From NCBI RefSeq assembly GCF_010211755.1, contig NZ_PDWR01000006.1, positions 1-64,000 of the forward strand: DNA of 64,000 nt. The letters are read 5' to 3'. Below are positions 44,050 through 51,167 of this stretch, piece by piece. Each line of letters begins with the position of its first letter. The first letter of the stretch is position 1. The notes beneath the pieces were generated by a model. The model worked only from the letters and a program-made list of their open reading frames with translations. It ran no database searches and had not been told where the DNA came from. The stretch comes from Pseudoxanthomonas sangjuensis (GTDB lineage Bacteria > Pseudomonadota > Gammaproteobacteria > Xanthomonadales > Xanthomonadaceae). The position numbers and the translations under genes were made by a program.

Positions 44050-44096
44050 CTTAAAGGGGACGACTTAAAGGGCGACTTAAAGGGGACGGGAATTAA
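44048..44096 (+). repeat. Three short direct repeats GACTTAAAGGGG
   Basis: Units GACTTAAAGGGG(A), GACTTAAAGGGC and GACTTAAAGGGGAC begin at 44048, 44062 and 44074, and the last runs into GGGACGGGAATTAA, the partner of the inverted motif at 38082-38099. The repeats start inside the immunity gene's stop codon. They could be the end of a mobile unit or the product of replication slippage. Confidence 0.7.
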
Positions 44097-44150
44097 ACTT
44101 CCATATCGCCGGTGCTGAGGCCGGCGGAAGCTCTTTCTTCAATCAATTCG

Positions 44151-44239
44151 CGGCAACGGCATCGTGCACACGATGACGCAGAACGCGCGGCAGTTGCCCG
44201 GCCGCAGCACCGACGCCGGGGCGCTGGACCTGAGTTACA
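44151..44239 (+). pseudogene. Orphan rhs core fragment (different allele)
   Basis: About 89 nt nearly identical at first to the rhs core at 42202-42320: it encodes GNGIVHTMTQNARQLPGRS, then skips the cysteine-containing loop of the intact gene (SLDCIVAGCTAAADKR) and ends ALDLSY. The shorter loop shows it derives from another rhs allele, not from a simple copy of the neighbouring gene. It has no start and is cut at 44239 by the left REP of the RAYT element. Such displaced rhs fragments are typical of toxin-tip exchange. Confidence 0.8.
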
Positions 44240-44267
44240 GGGCCGTAGGCTGGGATGAAGCGAAGCG
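44240..44267 (+). repeat. Left REP of the RAYT element
   Basis: 28 bp, beginning GGGCCGTAGGCTGGGATG. The stem partner TCATCCCAGC appears further right (near 44297-44306) after an insertion of about 25 nt in the loop, so this REP is less compact than the right one. Confidence 0.85.
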
Positions 44268-44315
44268 CAAGCGCTTTTCAACAGCCGGAGGCTGGTCATC
44301 CCAGCTATTCTCGCC

Positions 44316-44849
44316 GTGGTGCGGACCTATCTCCGCAACCGAACGCTAGGCGGGACATATTTCTTCACGGTCAACCTGGCCGAGCGCCAGGGCAACACCC
44401 TCCTGACGGACAATATCGATCTTCTGCGGGAAGCCTTCCGGAGAACGCTGGCGGAGCATCCGGTTGCCATGGACGCCATCGTCGTCCTGCCCGACCACCT
44501 GCACTGCCTGTGGCGCATGCCGGAAGGAGACGACAATTACGCCAGTCGCTGGCGATTGATCAAGGCGGGATTCTCGCGGGCCATGGCCAAGGGCGAGCGG
44601 CAATCGGCCAGCCGGTTGCGCAAGGGCGAACGCGGCATCTGGCAACGTCGGTATTGGGAACACCTCATCCGCGACGACGCCGATTACGCGCGGCACGTGG
44701 ATTACATTCATTACAACCCGGTCAAGCACGGCTACGTGGCGCAGGCGAGGGATTGGCCTTATTCGACGTTTCCTCGCTGGGTGGAACGGGGCGTCTACAC
44801 CGAAGATTGGGGTGTGGGCAACGACGTGCGTGATATGAACTGGGAGTGA
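44316..44849 (+). CDS. REP-associated tyrosine transposase (RAYT, Y1_Tnp)
   Basis: Single-strand DNA endonuclease of the IS200/IS605-related family that recognises REP hairpins. 177 residues. Metal-binding HUH motif at His61-Leu-His63 (VVLPDHLHCLW); the C-terminal signature HVDYIHYNPVKHGYV contains the likely catalytic Tyr130. Typical RAYT elements WQRRYWEHLIRDDADY precede it. GTG 44316 is used as start (GTG 44319 is equally possible); no ATG lies in frame near. Intact in appearance, so it could still mobilise REPs in the genome. Confidence 0.9.
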   Translation: MVRTYLRNRTLGGTYFFTVNLAERQGNTLLTDNIDLLREAFRRTLAEHPVAMDAIVVLPDHLHCLWRMPEGDDNYASRWRLIKAGFSRAMAKGERQSASRLRKGERGIWQRRYWEHLIRDDADYARHVDYIHYNPVKHGYVAQARDWPYSTFPRWVERGVYTEDWGVGNDVRDMNWE

Positions 44850-44881
44850 TGTCGCCTTGTTGTGTGGAGGCGCTGGGATTA

Positions 44882-44909
44882 CGCTTCGCTTCATCCCAGC
44901 CTACGGCCC
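44882..44909 (-). repeat. Right REP of the RAYT element
   Basis: Exact reverse complement of the left REP. With the preceding GCGCTGGGATTA (44870-44881) it forms a full hairpin CTGGGAT-loop-ATCCCAG. Its outer end is the last base before the cydX sequence at 44910. Confidence 0.88.
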
Positions 44910-45014
44910 TTCGCGTGGATACTCGGCGTGGGCCTGGCCACCAGCTTCGCCATCCTCAGCGGCATGTGGTACGAGATGCGCGAGTCGGACCGCGCCCTGC
45001 GCGACGGGAAGTAG
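44910..45014 (+). pseudogene. cydX: Partial second copy of cydX
   Basis: 34 codons that match CydX from its fourth residue on: FAWILGVGLATSFAILSGMW, then the same YEMRESDRALRDG and K, stop TAG 45012-45014. Over the aligned 92 nt before the indel there are four base changes relative to 37408-37499, and the end lacks three bases present in the intact copy. The start codon and ribosome site are missing because the REP sits in their place, so it is not expected to be translated in full. It forms a direct repeat with intact cydX, 7.4 kb apart. Confidence 0.88.
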
Positions 45015-45041
45015 TGCCGGACGCACCCGGGTCGTCGCGTC

Positions 45042-46319
45042 CTAGGCTTTCTCCGTTCCGGCATGCAGCCGCAGCGTCGTGCGCGTGCCGCCGGCCGGCG
45101 ACGGCGAGAATTCCAGTTGCCAGCCGAGGTGTTCGCACAGCCGCGAGATCAGCGCAAGACCAATCCCGCCGCCGTCGCGGCCGCCGCGCGCGACTTGGGC
45201 GTAGAGCCGGCTGATTTCCTCCGGCGACATGCCGTGGCCGGGATCGTCGATGGTCACCGTGGCGTCGGCGTGCAGGCGGATGCGGATCTCGCCGCGGTCG
45301 CTGTTCTCGATCGCATTGCGCAGCAGGTTGCCGATCGCCGCCTGCACGATCGGCAGCGGCGCGACGACCTCGCAGTGCGGCGGCGGTTCCAGCGCCAGCG
45401 CCAGGTCCTTGCCGCCGGTCAGGGCGCGGTGGTCGTCGACGATTTCCGGCAGCAGCTCGTCCAGCGCGAAGCGGTCGCTGGCCGCGGCCAGCCGCGACGG
45501 GTCCTTGGCCAGCACCAGTAGCAGCGACACCAGCTGCTCGACGTCGCGCGCGGCGCGGCGCACGCGCTGCAGCTGCTTGCGCGCCGCCGGCGGCATGCCG
45601 TCCTGCTCCAGCGCCAGCTCGCTGGCGCCGGCGATCACCGAGAGCGGGGTGCGCAGTTCGTGGCTGGCGCTGTCGATGAAGGTGCGCTCGCGTTCGACGA
45701 ATTGCTCGTTGCGCCGCAGGTAGTCGTTGAAGGCGTCGGCGATGACCTGCAGCTCGGAGCCGGCGTTGCCGCCGATGTCGATGCGCTGCCCCGACCGCTC
45801 CGGCCGCAGTGCGCCGATGCGCTGCGCCAGCTGGCTCAGCGGCTGCAGCAGCCGGCGCATGCCGAAGGCCATCGCCGCGCCCAGGACCAGCAGCAGCAGC
45901 GTCGCCGGGACGATGATCATCAGGTTGTACTCGATCTCGTCGCGTTCGAACTGCCGGATGTCCATGGCCATCGCATAGCGGCGGCCGTCGGCGTCGCGGA
46001 TCAGGACGACGTATTCCTTGCCGCCGAACTCGAGATCGTCGTGCAGGCCGGGGCCGAGGCCGCGCATCGGCTGCGGCAGCACGTCGCGGGCGCCGTCGAA
46101 GACCACGAAGCCGGCGGTGTCGTCCCAACGGTAGCCGGGTTCGGCCCGGCTGCGCTGGATGAAGTGGTCCAGTTCGACCGTCAGCAGCGACTTCCAGACG
46201 ATGCGCTCGACGTATTCGTTGATCACCAGTCCCTGCGCGATGATGCCCACCGTCATCGCCGCGGCGAACGCGATCAGCCAGCGGACGATGCGCTGGCGCA
46301 GGCTGCTTGTCCTAGCCAT
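45042..46319 (-). CDS. Sensor histidine kinase
   Basis: Inner-membrane sensor of a two-component pair, 425 residues. Two membrane helices (LIAFAAAMTVGIIAQGLVI; LMIIVPATLLLLVLGAAMAFG) flank a periplasmic domain of about 110 residues; then HAMP, a dimerisation domain with the phospho-His in ASHELRTPLSVIAG, and an ATPase with N box NLLRNAIENSD, DDPGHGM and GGIGLALI. Start ATG 46319 overlaps the response-regulator stop by 8 nt. Divergent from a PAP2 phosphatase and a phosphoethanolamine transferase, which suggests a PmrB/ColS-like role in sensing envelope stress; the signal is unknown. Confidence 0.92.
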   Translation of the reverse strand: MARTSSLRQRIVRWLIAFAAAMTVGIIAQGLVINEYVERIVWKSLLTVELDHFIQRSRAEPGYRWDDTAGFVVFDGARDVLPQPMRGLGPGLHDDLEFGGKEYVVLIRDADGRRYAMAMDIRQFERDEIEYNLMIIVPATLLLLVLGAAMAFGMRRLLQPLSQLAQRIGALRPERSGQRIDIGGNAGSELQVIADAFNDYLRRNEQFVERERTFIDSASHELRTPLSVIAGASELALEQDGMPPAARKQLQRVRRAARDVEQLVSLLLVLAKDPSRLAAASDRFALDELLPEIVDDHRALTGGKDLALALEPPPHCEVVAPLPIVQAAIGNLLRNAIENSDRGEIRIRLHADATVTIDDPGHGMSPEEISRLYAQVARGGRDGGGIGLALISRLCEHLGWQLEFSPSPAGGTRTTLRLHAGTEKA

Positions 46320-47025
46320 GGGCCGCCGGTGCCGGGCCGGGCGCGACCAGCCGGTAGCCGATGCGAGGCAGGGTCTGGATCAGCTTCACCGGGAACGGGC
46401 CGTCGACGCTGCGGCGCAGTTCGTAGATATGCGAACGCAGCATGTCGCCGTCGGGCGGCTCGTCGCCCCACAGCGCGTATTCCAGGCGCTCGCGCGTGAC
46501 CGCCGCGGGGCTGGCCTGCATCAGCACTTCCAGCAGCTTGCGGCAGGCCGGGTACAGGTGCAGCGGCTGGCCGGCGCGGGTGACCTCCAGCGTGGCCAGG
46601 TCCATGCGCAGGTCCTCCACTTCCAGCACCGGGTTGCGGCGGTGGCCGCGGATGCGCGCCTGCAATGCGGACAGGCGCACTTCCAGTTCCGGCAGCTCGA
46701 AGGGCTTGGTCAGGTAGTCGTCGGCGCCGGCGCGGAAGCCGGCGATCTTGTCCGGCAGCTCGTCGCGCGCGGTCAGCATGATCACCGGCACCTGCGAGCC
46801 CGGCCCCTGGATAGCCTGGCCCTCGCGCAGCCTGCGCAGCACCTCGGGGCCGTCCATGCGCGGCAGCATCCAGTCGAGGACGATCGCGTCGTAGCGCTGG
46901 GTGGTGGCCAGGTGCAGGCCGGTGACGCCGTCGGGCGCGGCGTCGACGATGTGGCCGCGCGCCTCGAAATAGTCGAACAGGTTGGCGACGAGGTTGCGGT
47001 GGTCCTCGATGACGAGCAGGCGCAT
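46312..47025 (-). CDS. OmpR-family response regulator
   Basis: DNA-binding partner of the kinase, 237 residues. Receiver domain with LLVIEDHRNL, the phosphorylation aspartate in AIVLDWMLPRMDG, Thr/Ser in VIMLTARDE and the lysine in YLTKPFELPEL; then a winged-helix domain (LTRERLEYALWGDEPPDGDMLRSHIYELRRSVD in part, ending RIGYRL). ATG 47025 is preferred because AAGGA stands 7 nt before it; ATG 47040 is possible. Likely controls the divergent PAP2-eptA pair from the 199-nt gap between them; no clear tandem repeat could be picked out there. Confidence 0.92.
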   Translation of the reverse strand: MRLLVIEDHRNLVANLFDYFEARGHIVDAAPDGVTGLHLATTQRYDAIVLDWMLPRMDGPEVLRRLREGQAIQGPGSQVPVIMLTARDELPDKIAGFRAGADDYLTKPFELPELEVRLSALQARIRGHRRNPVLEVEDLRMDLATLEVTRAGQPLHLYPACRKLLEVLMQASPAAVTRERLEYALWGDEPPDGDMLRSHIYELRRSVDGPFPVKLIQTLPRIGYRLVAPGPAPAAHG

Positions 47026-47224
47026 CGCCGGTTCCTTCATGGCGCCGTTGGGGGCGGGGGAGCGTGTCATCGCGGGTGTCGTAAATCTGTCGAAGCCGTC
47101 GCCATTCTGCCGCAACGGCGGCTGAAGCACGGCAGCGGCCTTAACGCGGCTCCGACGGCGTTCCGACCGGACGCCGACGGGTGCGCGCCGAGTATGCGCG
47201 GCATCCCACGCTCCCGCCGCCTGC

Positions 47225-47977
47225 ATGCAGCCTGCCATCTCCGGTTCTCTCGCGCTTCCTGGCGCACGCGCCCTCGATGGCATCGGCCGTTTCCGCCCCG
47301 GCTTCTGGCTGCGGCACCTGGGGCTTCCGTTCGTCGCGTACCTGCTGCTGATGCTGTGGCTGGCCGGGCTGCACGGCGACCTGTGGCTGGCCGACCACGT
47401 GTACGCGATGGAAGGCCATGCCTGGGCGCTGCAACGCAACGCGATCACCGAGCAGTGGCTGCACCTCGCCGCGCGACGCGCCAGTACCGCGGCCTGGCTG
47501 TTCGCGGTGCTGGCGTGGTCGTTCGCCTGGGTCCGTCCCGGGTTCGCGGCATGGCGGCGGCCGCTGGGCCGCCTGGCGCTGTCGGTGCTGCTCGGTACCG
47601 CGCTGGTGTCGTGGATGAAGTCGTGGACCGGCGTGCATTGCCCGTGGGACCTGTCGCGCTACGGCGGGACCCAGGCTTGGCACGACCTGTTCCACACCAT
47701 CGCGGCGAACGCGGGGCACGGCGGATGTTTCCCCGCCGGCCACGCCAGTGCCGGCTATGCGTGGGTGGCGCTGTATTTCTGCTTCGCCGACCTGTGCCCG
47801 CGCCGGCGCTGGTTGGGTCTGGCGATCGGGCTCGGCGCCGGCGCGGTCTTCGGCATTGCCCAGCAGCTGCGCGGCGCGCATTTCCTGTCGCACGACCTGA
47901 CCGCGCTGATCCTGTGCTGGGGCGTCGCGGTGCTGGCGTACCGCCTGCTGCCGGCGCGCGCGGAGGCCGCGGCATGA
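47225..47977 (+). CDS. PAP2 superfamily phosphatase (lipid phosphatase-like)
   Basis: A 250-residue, about six-helix membrane phosphatase. The three PAP2 motifs are present: KSWTGVHCPWDLSRYG (motif 1, variant), FPAGHASAGYAW (motif 2 with catalytic His) and LRGAHFLSHDLTALI (motif 3). Enzymes of this family dephosphorylate lipid A or undecaprenyl pyrophosphate, and the coupled gene for a phosphoethanolamine transferase (ATGA overlap) points to lipid A remodelling. Start ATG 47225. Which lipid it uses is not determined by sequence. Confidence 0.88.
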   Translation: MQPAISGSLALPGARALDGIGRFRPGFWLRHLGLPFVAYLLLMLWLAGLHGDLWLADHVYAMEGHAWALQRNAITEQWLHLAARRASTAAWLFAVLAWSFAWVRPGFAAWRRPLGRLALSVLLGTALVSWMKSWTGVHCPWDLSRYGGTQAWHDLFHTIAANAGHGGCFPAGHASAGYAWVALYFCFADLCPRRRWLGLAIGLGAGAVFGIAQQLRGAHFLSHDLTALILCWGVAVLAYRLLPARAEAAA

Positions 47978-49647
47978 GCGCCTGGCCGCTGGGTCTGGGC
48001 GAGTTCCCGCGGCTGCGGCGGGCGCTGGCGGCGTGGTCGGCGTGGCGTCCGCGCCTCGGCACCGAAACGCTGGCCGTGCTGGCGAGCCTGTTCTTTGCGC
48101 TGGCCTGCAACGTCCCGTTCTGGCAGGCCGTTGCCGCGCACGCGCCGGGGCAGTGGCGGTTGTGGCTCGCGTTGTTCCTGCTGCTGGTGGCGCTGCACGG
48201 CCTGCTGCTCGGCCTGGTGCTGAACCGGTGGACGGCGAAACCGTTGCTGGTCGCACTGTTCGTTGTCACCGCGTTCGCCGCGCACTACATGGCCGCGTAC
48301 CGGGTCTACCTGGACCCGGACATGATCCGCAACGTGCTGCACACCGAGTGGCAGGAGTCGCGCGAGTTGCTGACGCCGGGATTGGTGCTGCCGTTGCTGC
48401 TGCTGGCGGTGGTTCCGGTCGCGCTGCTGTGGCGCGTGGAGATCGTGCGCCGCGGCTGGCGCGGCGCGCTGGGCCTGCGCCTGGCCTTCCTCGCCGGCAT
48501 GCTGGCGCTGGCCGCGGCCGGCGTGCTGCTCGCCGGCAAGGACGTGGCGGCGCTGATGCGCAACCACACCGAGGACCGCTACCTGGTGACGCCCGGCAAC
48601 TATGTCTACGCGCTGGGCCGGGTGCTGTTCGCGCAGCCGCCGGGGAAGAAGGCGCCGCTGCTGCCGGTCGGCGAGGACGCGAAACAGGTGCCGCGCGCGC
48701 CCGGCGCGAAGCCGCGCCTGCTGCTGCTGGTGGTCGGCGAAACCGCGCGCGCGCAGAACTGGGGCCTGGACGGCTACGAACGCCAGACCACGCCGGAACT
48801 GGCGGCGATGACCGACCTGATCAACTTCCCGCAGGCGCACGCTTGCGGCAGCAGCACCGAGGTTTCGGTGCCGTGCATGTTCTCGCCGTTCGGCCGCCAC
48901 GATTACGACGAGGACCGCATCCGCACGCACCAGTCGCTGCTGCACGTGCTCGACCGCGCCGGCGTCGGCACGCTGTGGCGCGACAACCAGACCGGCTGCA
49001 AGGGCGTCTGCGACGGCTTGCCGATCGACCGGCTCAACGCCGCCACCGACCCCGAGTTCTGCAGCGGCGACCGTTGTCTGGACGAGATCATGCTGAAGGG
49101 GCTGGCGGAGAAGCTCGACCCGGCCGCCGGCGACCGCGTGGTGGTGCTGCACCAGCTGGGCAACCACGGGCCGAGCTATTACGACCGCTACCCGCCGCAG
49201 TACCGCCGCTTCACCCCGACCTGCGACACCGACGAACTGAGCGACTGCACGCGCGAGCAGATCGTCAACAGCTACGACAACGCGCTGCTGTACACCGACC
49301 ATTTCCTCGCCCGGAGCATCGGTTTCCTGCGGGCGCAGTCCGATGCCTACGACACGGCGCTGCTCTACGTGTCCGACCACGGCGAATCGCTGGGCGAGAA
49401 GGGCCTGTACCTGCACGGCGTGCCGTACGCGATCGCGCCGGAGCAGCAACTGCACGTACCGATGCTGATGTGGTTCTCGCCGCAGTTCGCCGCCGACGCG
49501 CGGCTCGACCTGGCCTGCCTGCGCGACGAGGCCGCCAGGCCGGTCGACCACGACCACCTGTTCCCGTCGGTGCTGGCCCTGCTGGACGTGCGGACGAAGG
49601 CCTACGACGCGTCGCGCGACCTGTTCGCCGCGTGCCGGCGCGGCTGA
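47974..49647 (+). CDS. eptA: Lipid A phosphoethanolamine transferase, EptA family
   Basis: Adds phosphoethanolamine to lipid A phosphates, lowering surface charge and sensitivity to cationic peptides. 557 residues: five N-terminal membrane helices, then a periplasmic sulfatase-like domain with VVGETARAQNWGLDGYERQT (first zinc ligand Glu), catalytic Thr in GSSTEVSVPCMFSPF, the cysteine pairs CKGVCDG and CSGDRC, and LYVSDHGESLGEKGLYLHG with further zinc ligands. Start ATG 47974 overlaps the PAP2 stop by 4 nt. Length and motif set match chromosomal EptA; divergent two-component genes probably regulate it. Confidence 0.94.
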   Translation: MSAWPLGLGEFPRLRRALAAWSAWRPRLGTETLAVLASLFFALACNVPFWQAVAAHAPGQWRLWLALFLLLVALHGLLLGLVLNRWTAKPLLVALFVVTAFAAHYMAAYRVYLDPDMIRNVLHTEWQESRELLTPGLVLPLLLLAVVPVALLWRVEIVRRGWRGALGLRLAFLAGMLALAAAGVLLAGKDVAALMRNHTEDRYLVTPGNYVYALGRVLFAQPPGKKAPLLPVGEDAKQVPRAPGAKPRLLLLVVGETARAQNWGLDGYERQTTPELAAMTDLINFPQAHACGSSTEVSVPCMFSPFGRHDYDEDRIRTHQSLLHVLDRAGVGTLWRDNQTGCKGVCDGLPIDRLNAATDPEFCSGDRCLDEIMLKGLAEKLDPAAGDRVVVLHQLGNHGPSYYDRYPPQYRRFTPTCDTDELSDCTREQIVNSYDNALLYTDHFLARSIGFLRAQSDAYDTALLYVSDHGESLGEKGLYLHGVPYAIAPEQQLHVPMLMWFSPQFAADARLDLACLRDEAARPVDHDHLFPSVLALLDVRTKAYDASRDLFAACRRG

Positions 49648-49725
49648 GCGCCCTCGCGGGGCGAGGTCCGTTCCGTTGCCTTCGATCGCCCCGCCCCGGC
49701 GCGCACGCCGGGTGCGGCGAGCGCG

Positions 49726-50973
49726 TCAGGCCGGGGCGTCGTCGCCGGCGTTGCGCTTCGCCACCACGGTGGCCGCGGTCAGGTCGGCGCTGACGTTGCC
49801 GAGCGTGGCGAACACGTCGGGCAGGGTATCCACCACCATCAGCATGCCCAGCGGTTCCAGCGGCAGGCCCATCGATTGCGCCACCGGCAGGTTGGTGGTC
49901 ATGAAGATGGCCTGGCCGGGCAGGCCGACCGAGCCCATGCTGATCACCACCGCCATCGCGATGCCGGCGACCACGTGCGCCGGCGGGATGTCGATGCCGT
50001 ACAGCCAGGCGACGAAGAAGGCCACGCCGATGTACTGCACCGGACTGGTGATGCGGAACAGCGACACCGCCATCGGCAGCACCAGCGAGGTCACCTGCAG
50101 CGGATAGCCCAGGCGCACGCGCGCGCTGTCGATCATCGCCGGCAGCGAGGCCAGCGACGACTGGGTGCTGACCGCCACCGCCTGCGCCGGCAGGATCGCG
50201 CCGGCGAAGCGGCGGAACGGTTCGCCGCCGAACACGCGGGCGACGACGTACAGCAGCAGCGTCACCGCGACGTACATCGCGCACAGCATGGCGATGTAGC
50301 CGGCCAGCGCGCCGAGCACGCCCGCGCCGACCCGCGCGCACACCACCAGCGCCAGCGCGAACACGCCCACCGGCGCCGCCCACAGCACCCAGCGCACGAT
50401 CACGATCATGGTGTCGGCGATGGTCTGGACGAGGTCGAGCATGCGCGCGCGGCGCTCGGCGTCGATCCGGTTCAGGGCGAAGCCGAAGAACAGCGCGAAC
50501 GCGACCAGCGGCAGCATCGCGCTGTTGGCGGCGGCGGCGATCGCGTTCGACGGGATGATCGACGCGAGCGCCTCGCCCAATCCGGCGGCGGTGGTCGATG
50601 ACGCGGCCACCGGGTCCAGCGCGAGCTTGATGTTGGCGATGTCGGCTTCGTCGCGCGGCAGCAGCGAGAGGAAGGCCGGGGCGAAGAACGCGGCGAAGGT
50701 CGCGGCCAGCGTCAGCAACACCAGGAACACGACCAGTGCGTTGCGCGCGATGCGCCCGGACGCGGCGGCGTCGGTGGCCGAATTGACGCCCAGCACCACC
50801 AGCGCGGTGACCAGCGGCACCACGGTCATCTGCAGCGCGTTGATCCACAGTTTGCCGATCGGCTGGACGATGCCGGCGACCGTGCCCGCGGTGTTCTGGT
50901 CCCAGAAGTACAGCCCCAGGCCGGTGGCGGCGCCAAGCAGCAGGGCAAGCAGTACGCGGGCGGTGGTCGACAT
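49726..50973 (-). CDS. Dicarboxylate/amino acid:cation symporter (DAACS)
   Basis: Inner-membrane symporter of the SLC1/GltP-DctA type, 415 residues. Features are the N-terminal helix GAATGLGLYFWDQN, LWINALQMTVVPLVTALVV, the hairpin-loop motif STQSSLASLPAMI (variant of SSSAATLP), SLFRITSPVQYIGVAFF and the GSVGLPGQAIFMTTNLPVAQ substrate region, which departs from the NMDGT form of glutamate transporters. Start ATG 50973. Substrate might be a C4-dicarboxylate, Glu/Asp or a neutral amino acid; the altered motifs leave this open. It stands alone, with a repeat-containing gap of about 190 nt upstream. Confidence 0.9.
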   Translation of the reverse strand: MSTTARVLLALLLGAATGLGLYFWDQNTAGTVAGIVQPIGKLWINALQMTVVPLVTALVVLGVNSATDAAASGRIARNALVVFLVLLTLAATFAAFFAPAFLSLLPRDEADIANIKLALDPVAASSTTAAGLGEALASIIPSNAIAAAANSAMLPLVAFALFFGFALNRIDAERRARMLDLVQTIADTMIVIVRWVLWAAPVGVFALALVVCARVGAGVLGALAGYIAMLCAMYVAVTLLLYVVARVFGGEPFRRFAGAILPAQAVAVSTQSSLASLPAMIDSARVRLGYPLQVTSLVLPMAVSLFRITSPVQYIGVAFFVAWLYGIDIPPAHVVAGIAMAVVISMGSVGLPGQAIFMTTNLPVAQSMGLPLEPLGMLMVVDTLPDVFATLGNVSADLTAATVVAKRNAGDDAPA

Positions 50974-51062
50974 GCGGTGCGGTCTCTCGTTTCGGTCGTG
51001 CGGGGAGTGTGCCGTATCCGGGTTTGCTTCCGGAAGCCGTCTATAAAGCGAAACGGAATCAT

Positions 51063-51158
51063 TGTAGGAGCGGCGTAAGCCGCGAACGCTTTTCGTCCGC
51101 AGGCAAAGCGTTCGCGGCTTGACCAGACATTCGTCTGTTGAAAACCGCCGCTCCTACA
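51063..51158. repeat. GTAGGAGC-type inverted repeat pair (REP-like) with internal hairpin
   Basis: Outer arms TGTAGGAGCGGCG (51063-51075) and CGCCGCTCCTACA (51146-51158) and inner arms AAGCCGCGAACGC (51077-51089) and GCGTTCGCGGCTT (51108-51120) make a long cruciform-like pair, the common dispersed repeat of xanthomonads and pseudomonads. The right half is interrupted by about 25 nt that contain a second hairpin, CAGAC-attc-GTCTG (51124-51137). It lies between the symporter start and the permease stop, 10 nt from the latter. Confidence 0.85.
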
Positions 51159-51167
51159 GCGGGAACG

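Larger units (their letters stand above)
44240..44909 (+). mobile_element. RAYT element with inverted REP ends
   Basis: A 670-bp unit consisting of one REP-associated tyrosine transposase gene bounded by perfect 28-bp inverted repeats, 44240-44267 and 44882-44909. Each repeat begins GGGCCGTAGGCTGGG, and contains the GTAG head and a foldback stem (CTGGGAT...ATCCCAG) typical of REP sequences. The left end abuts the rhs fragment and the right end abuts the partial cydX copy without a spare base. Confidence 0.85.

Noticed and set aside
44048-44096. CRISPR-like array
   Set aside because: Only three 12-nt units without spacers; no cas genes in the window.
44910-45014. Second cydX copy as a functional small gene
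   Set aside because: First codons and ribosome site are replaced by the REP; there is no in-frame start before the helix.
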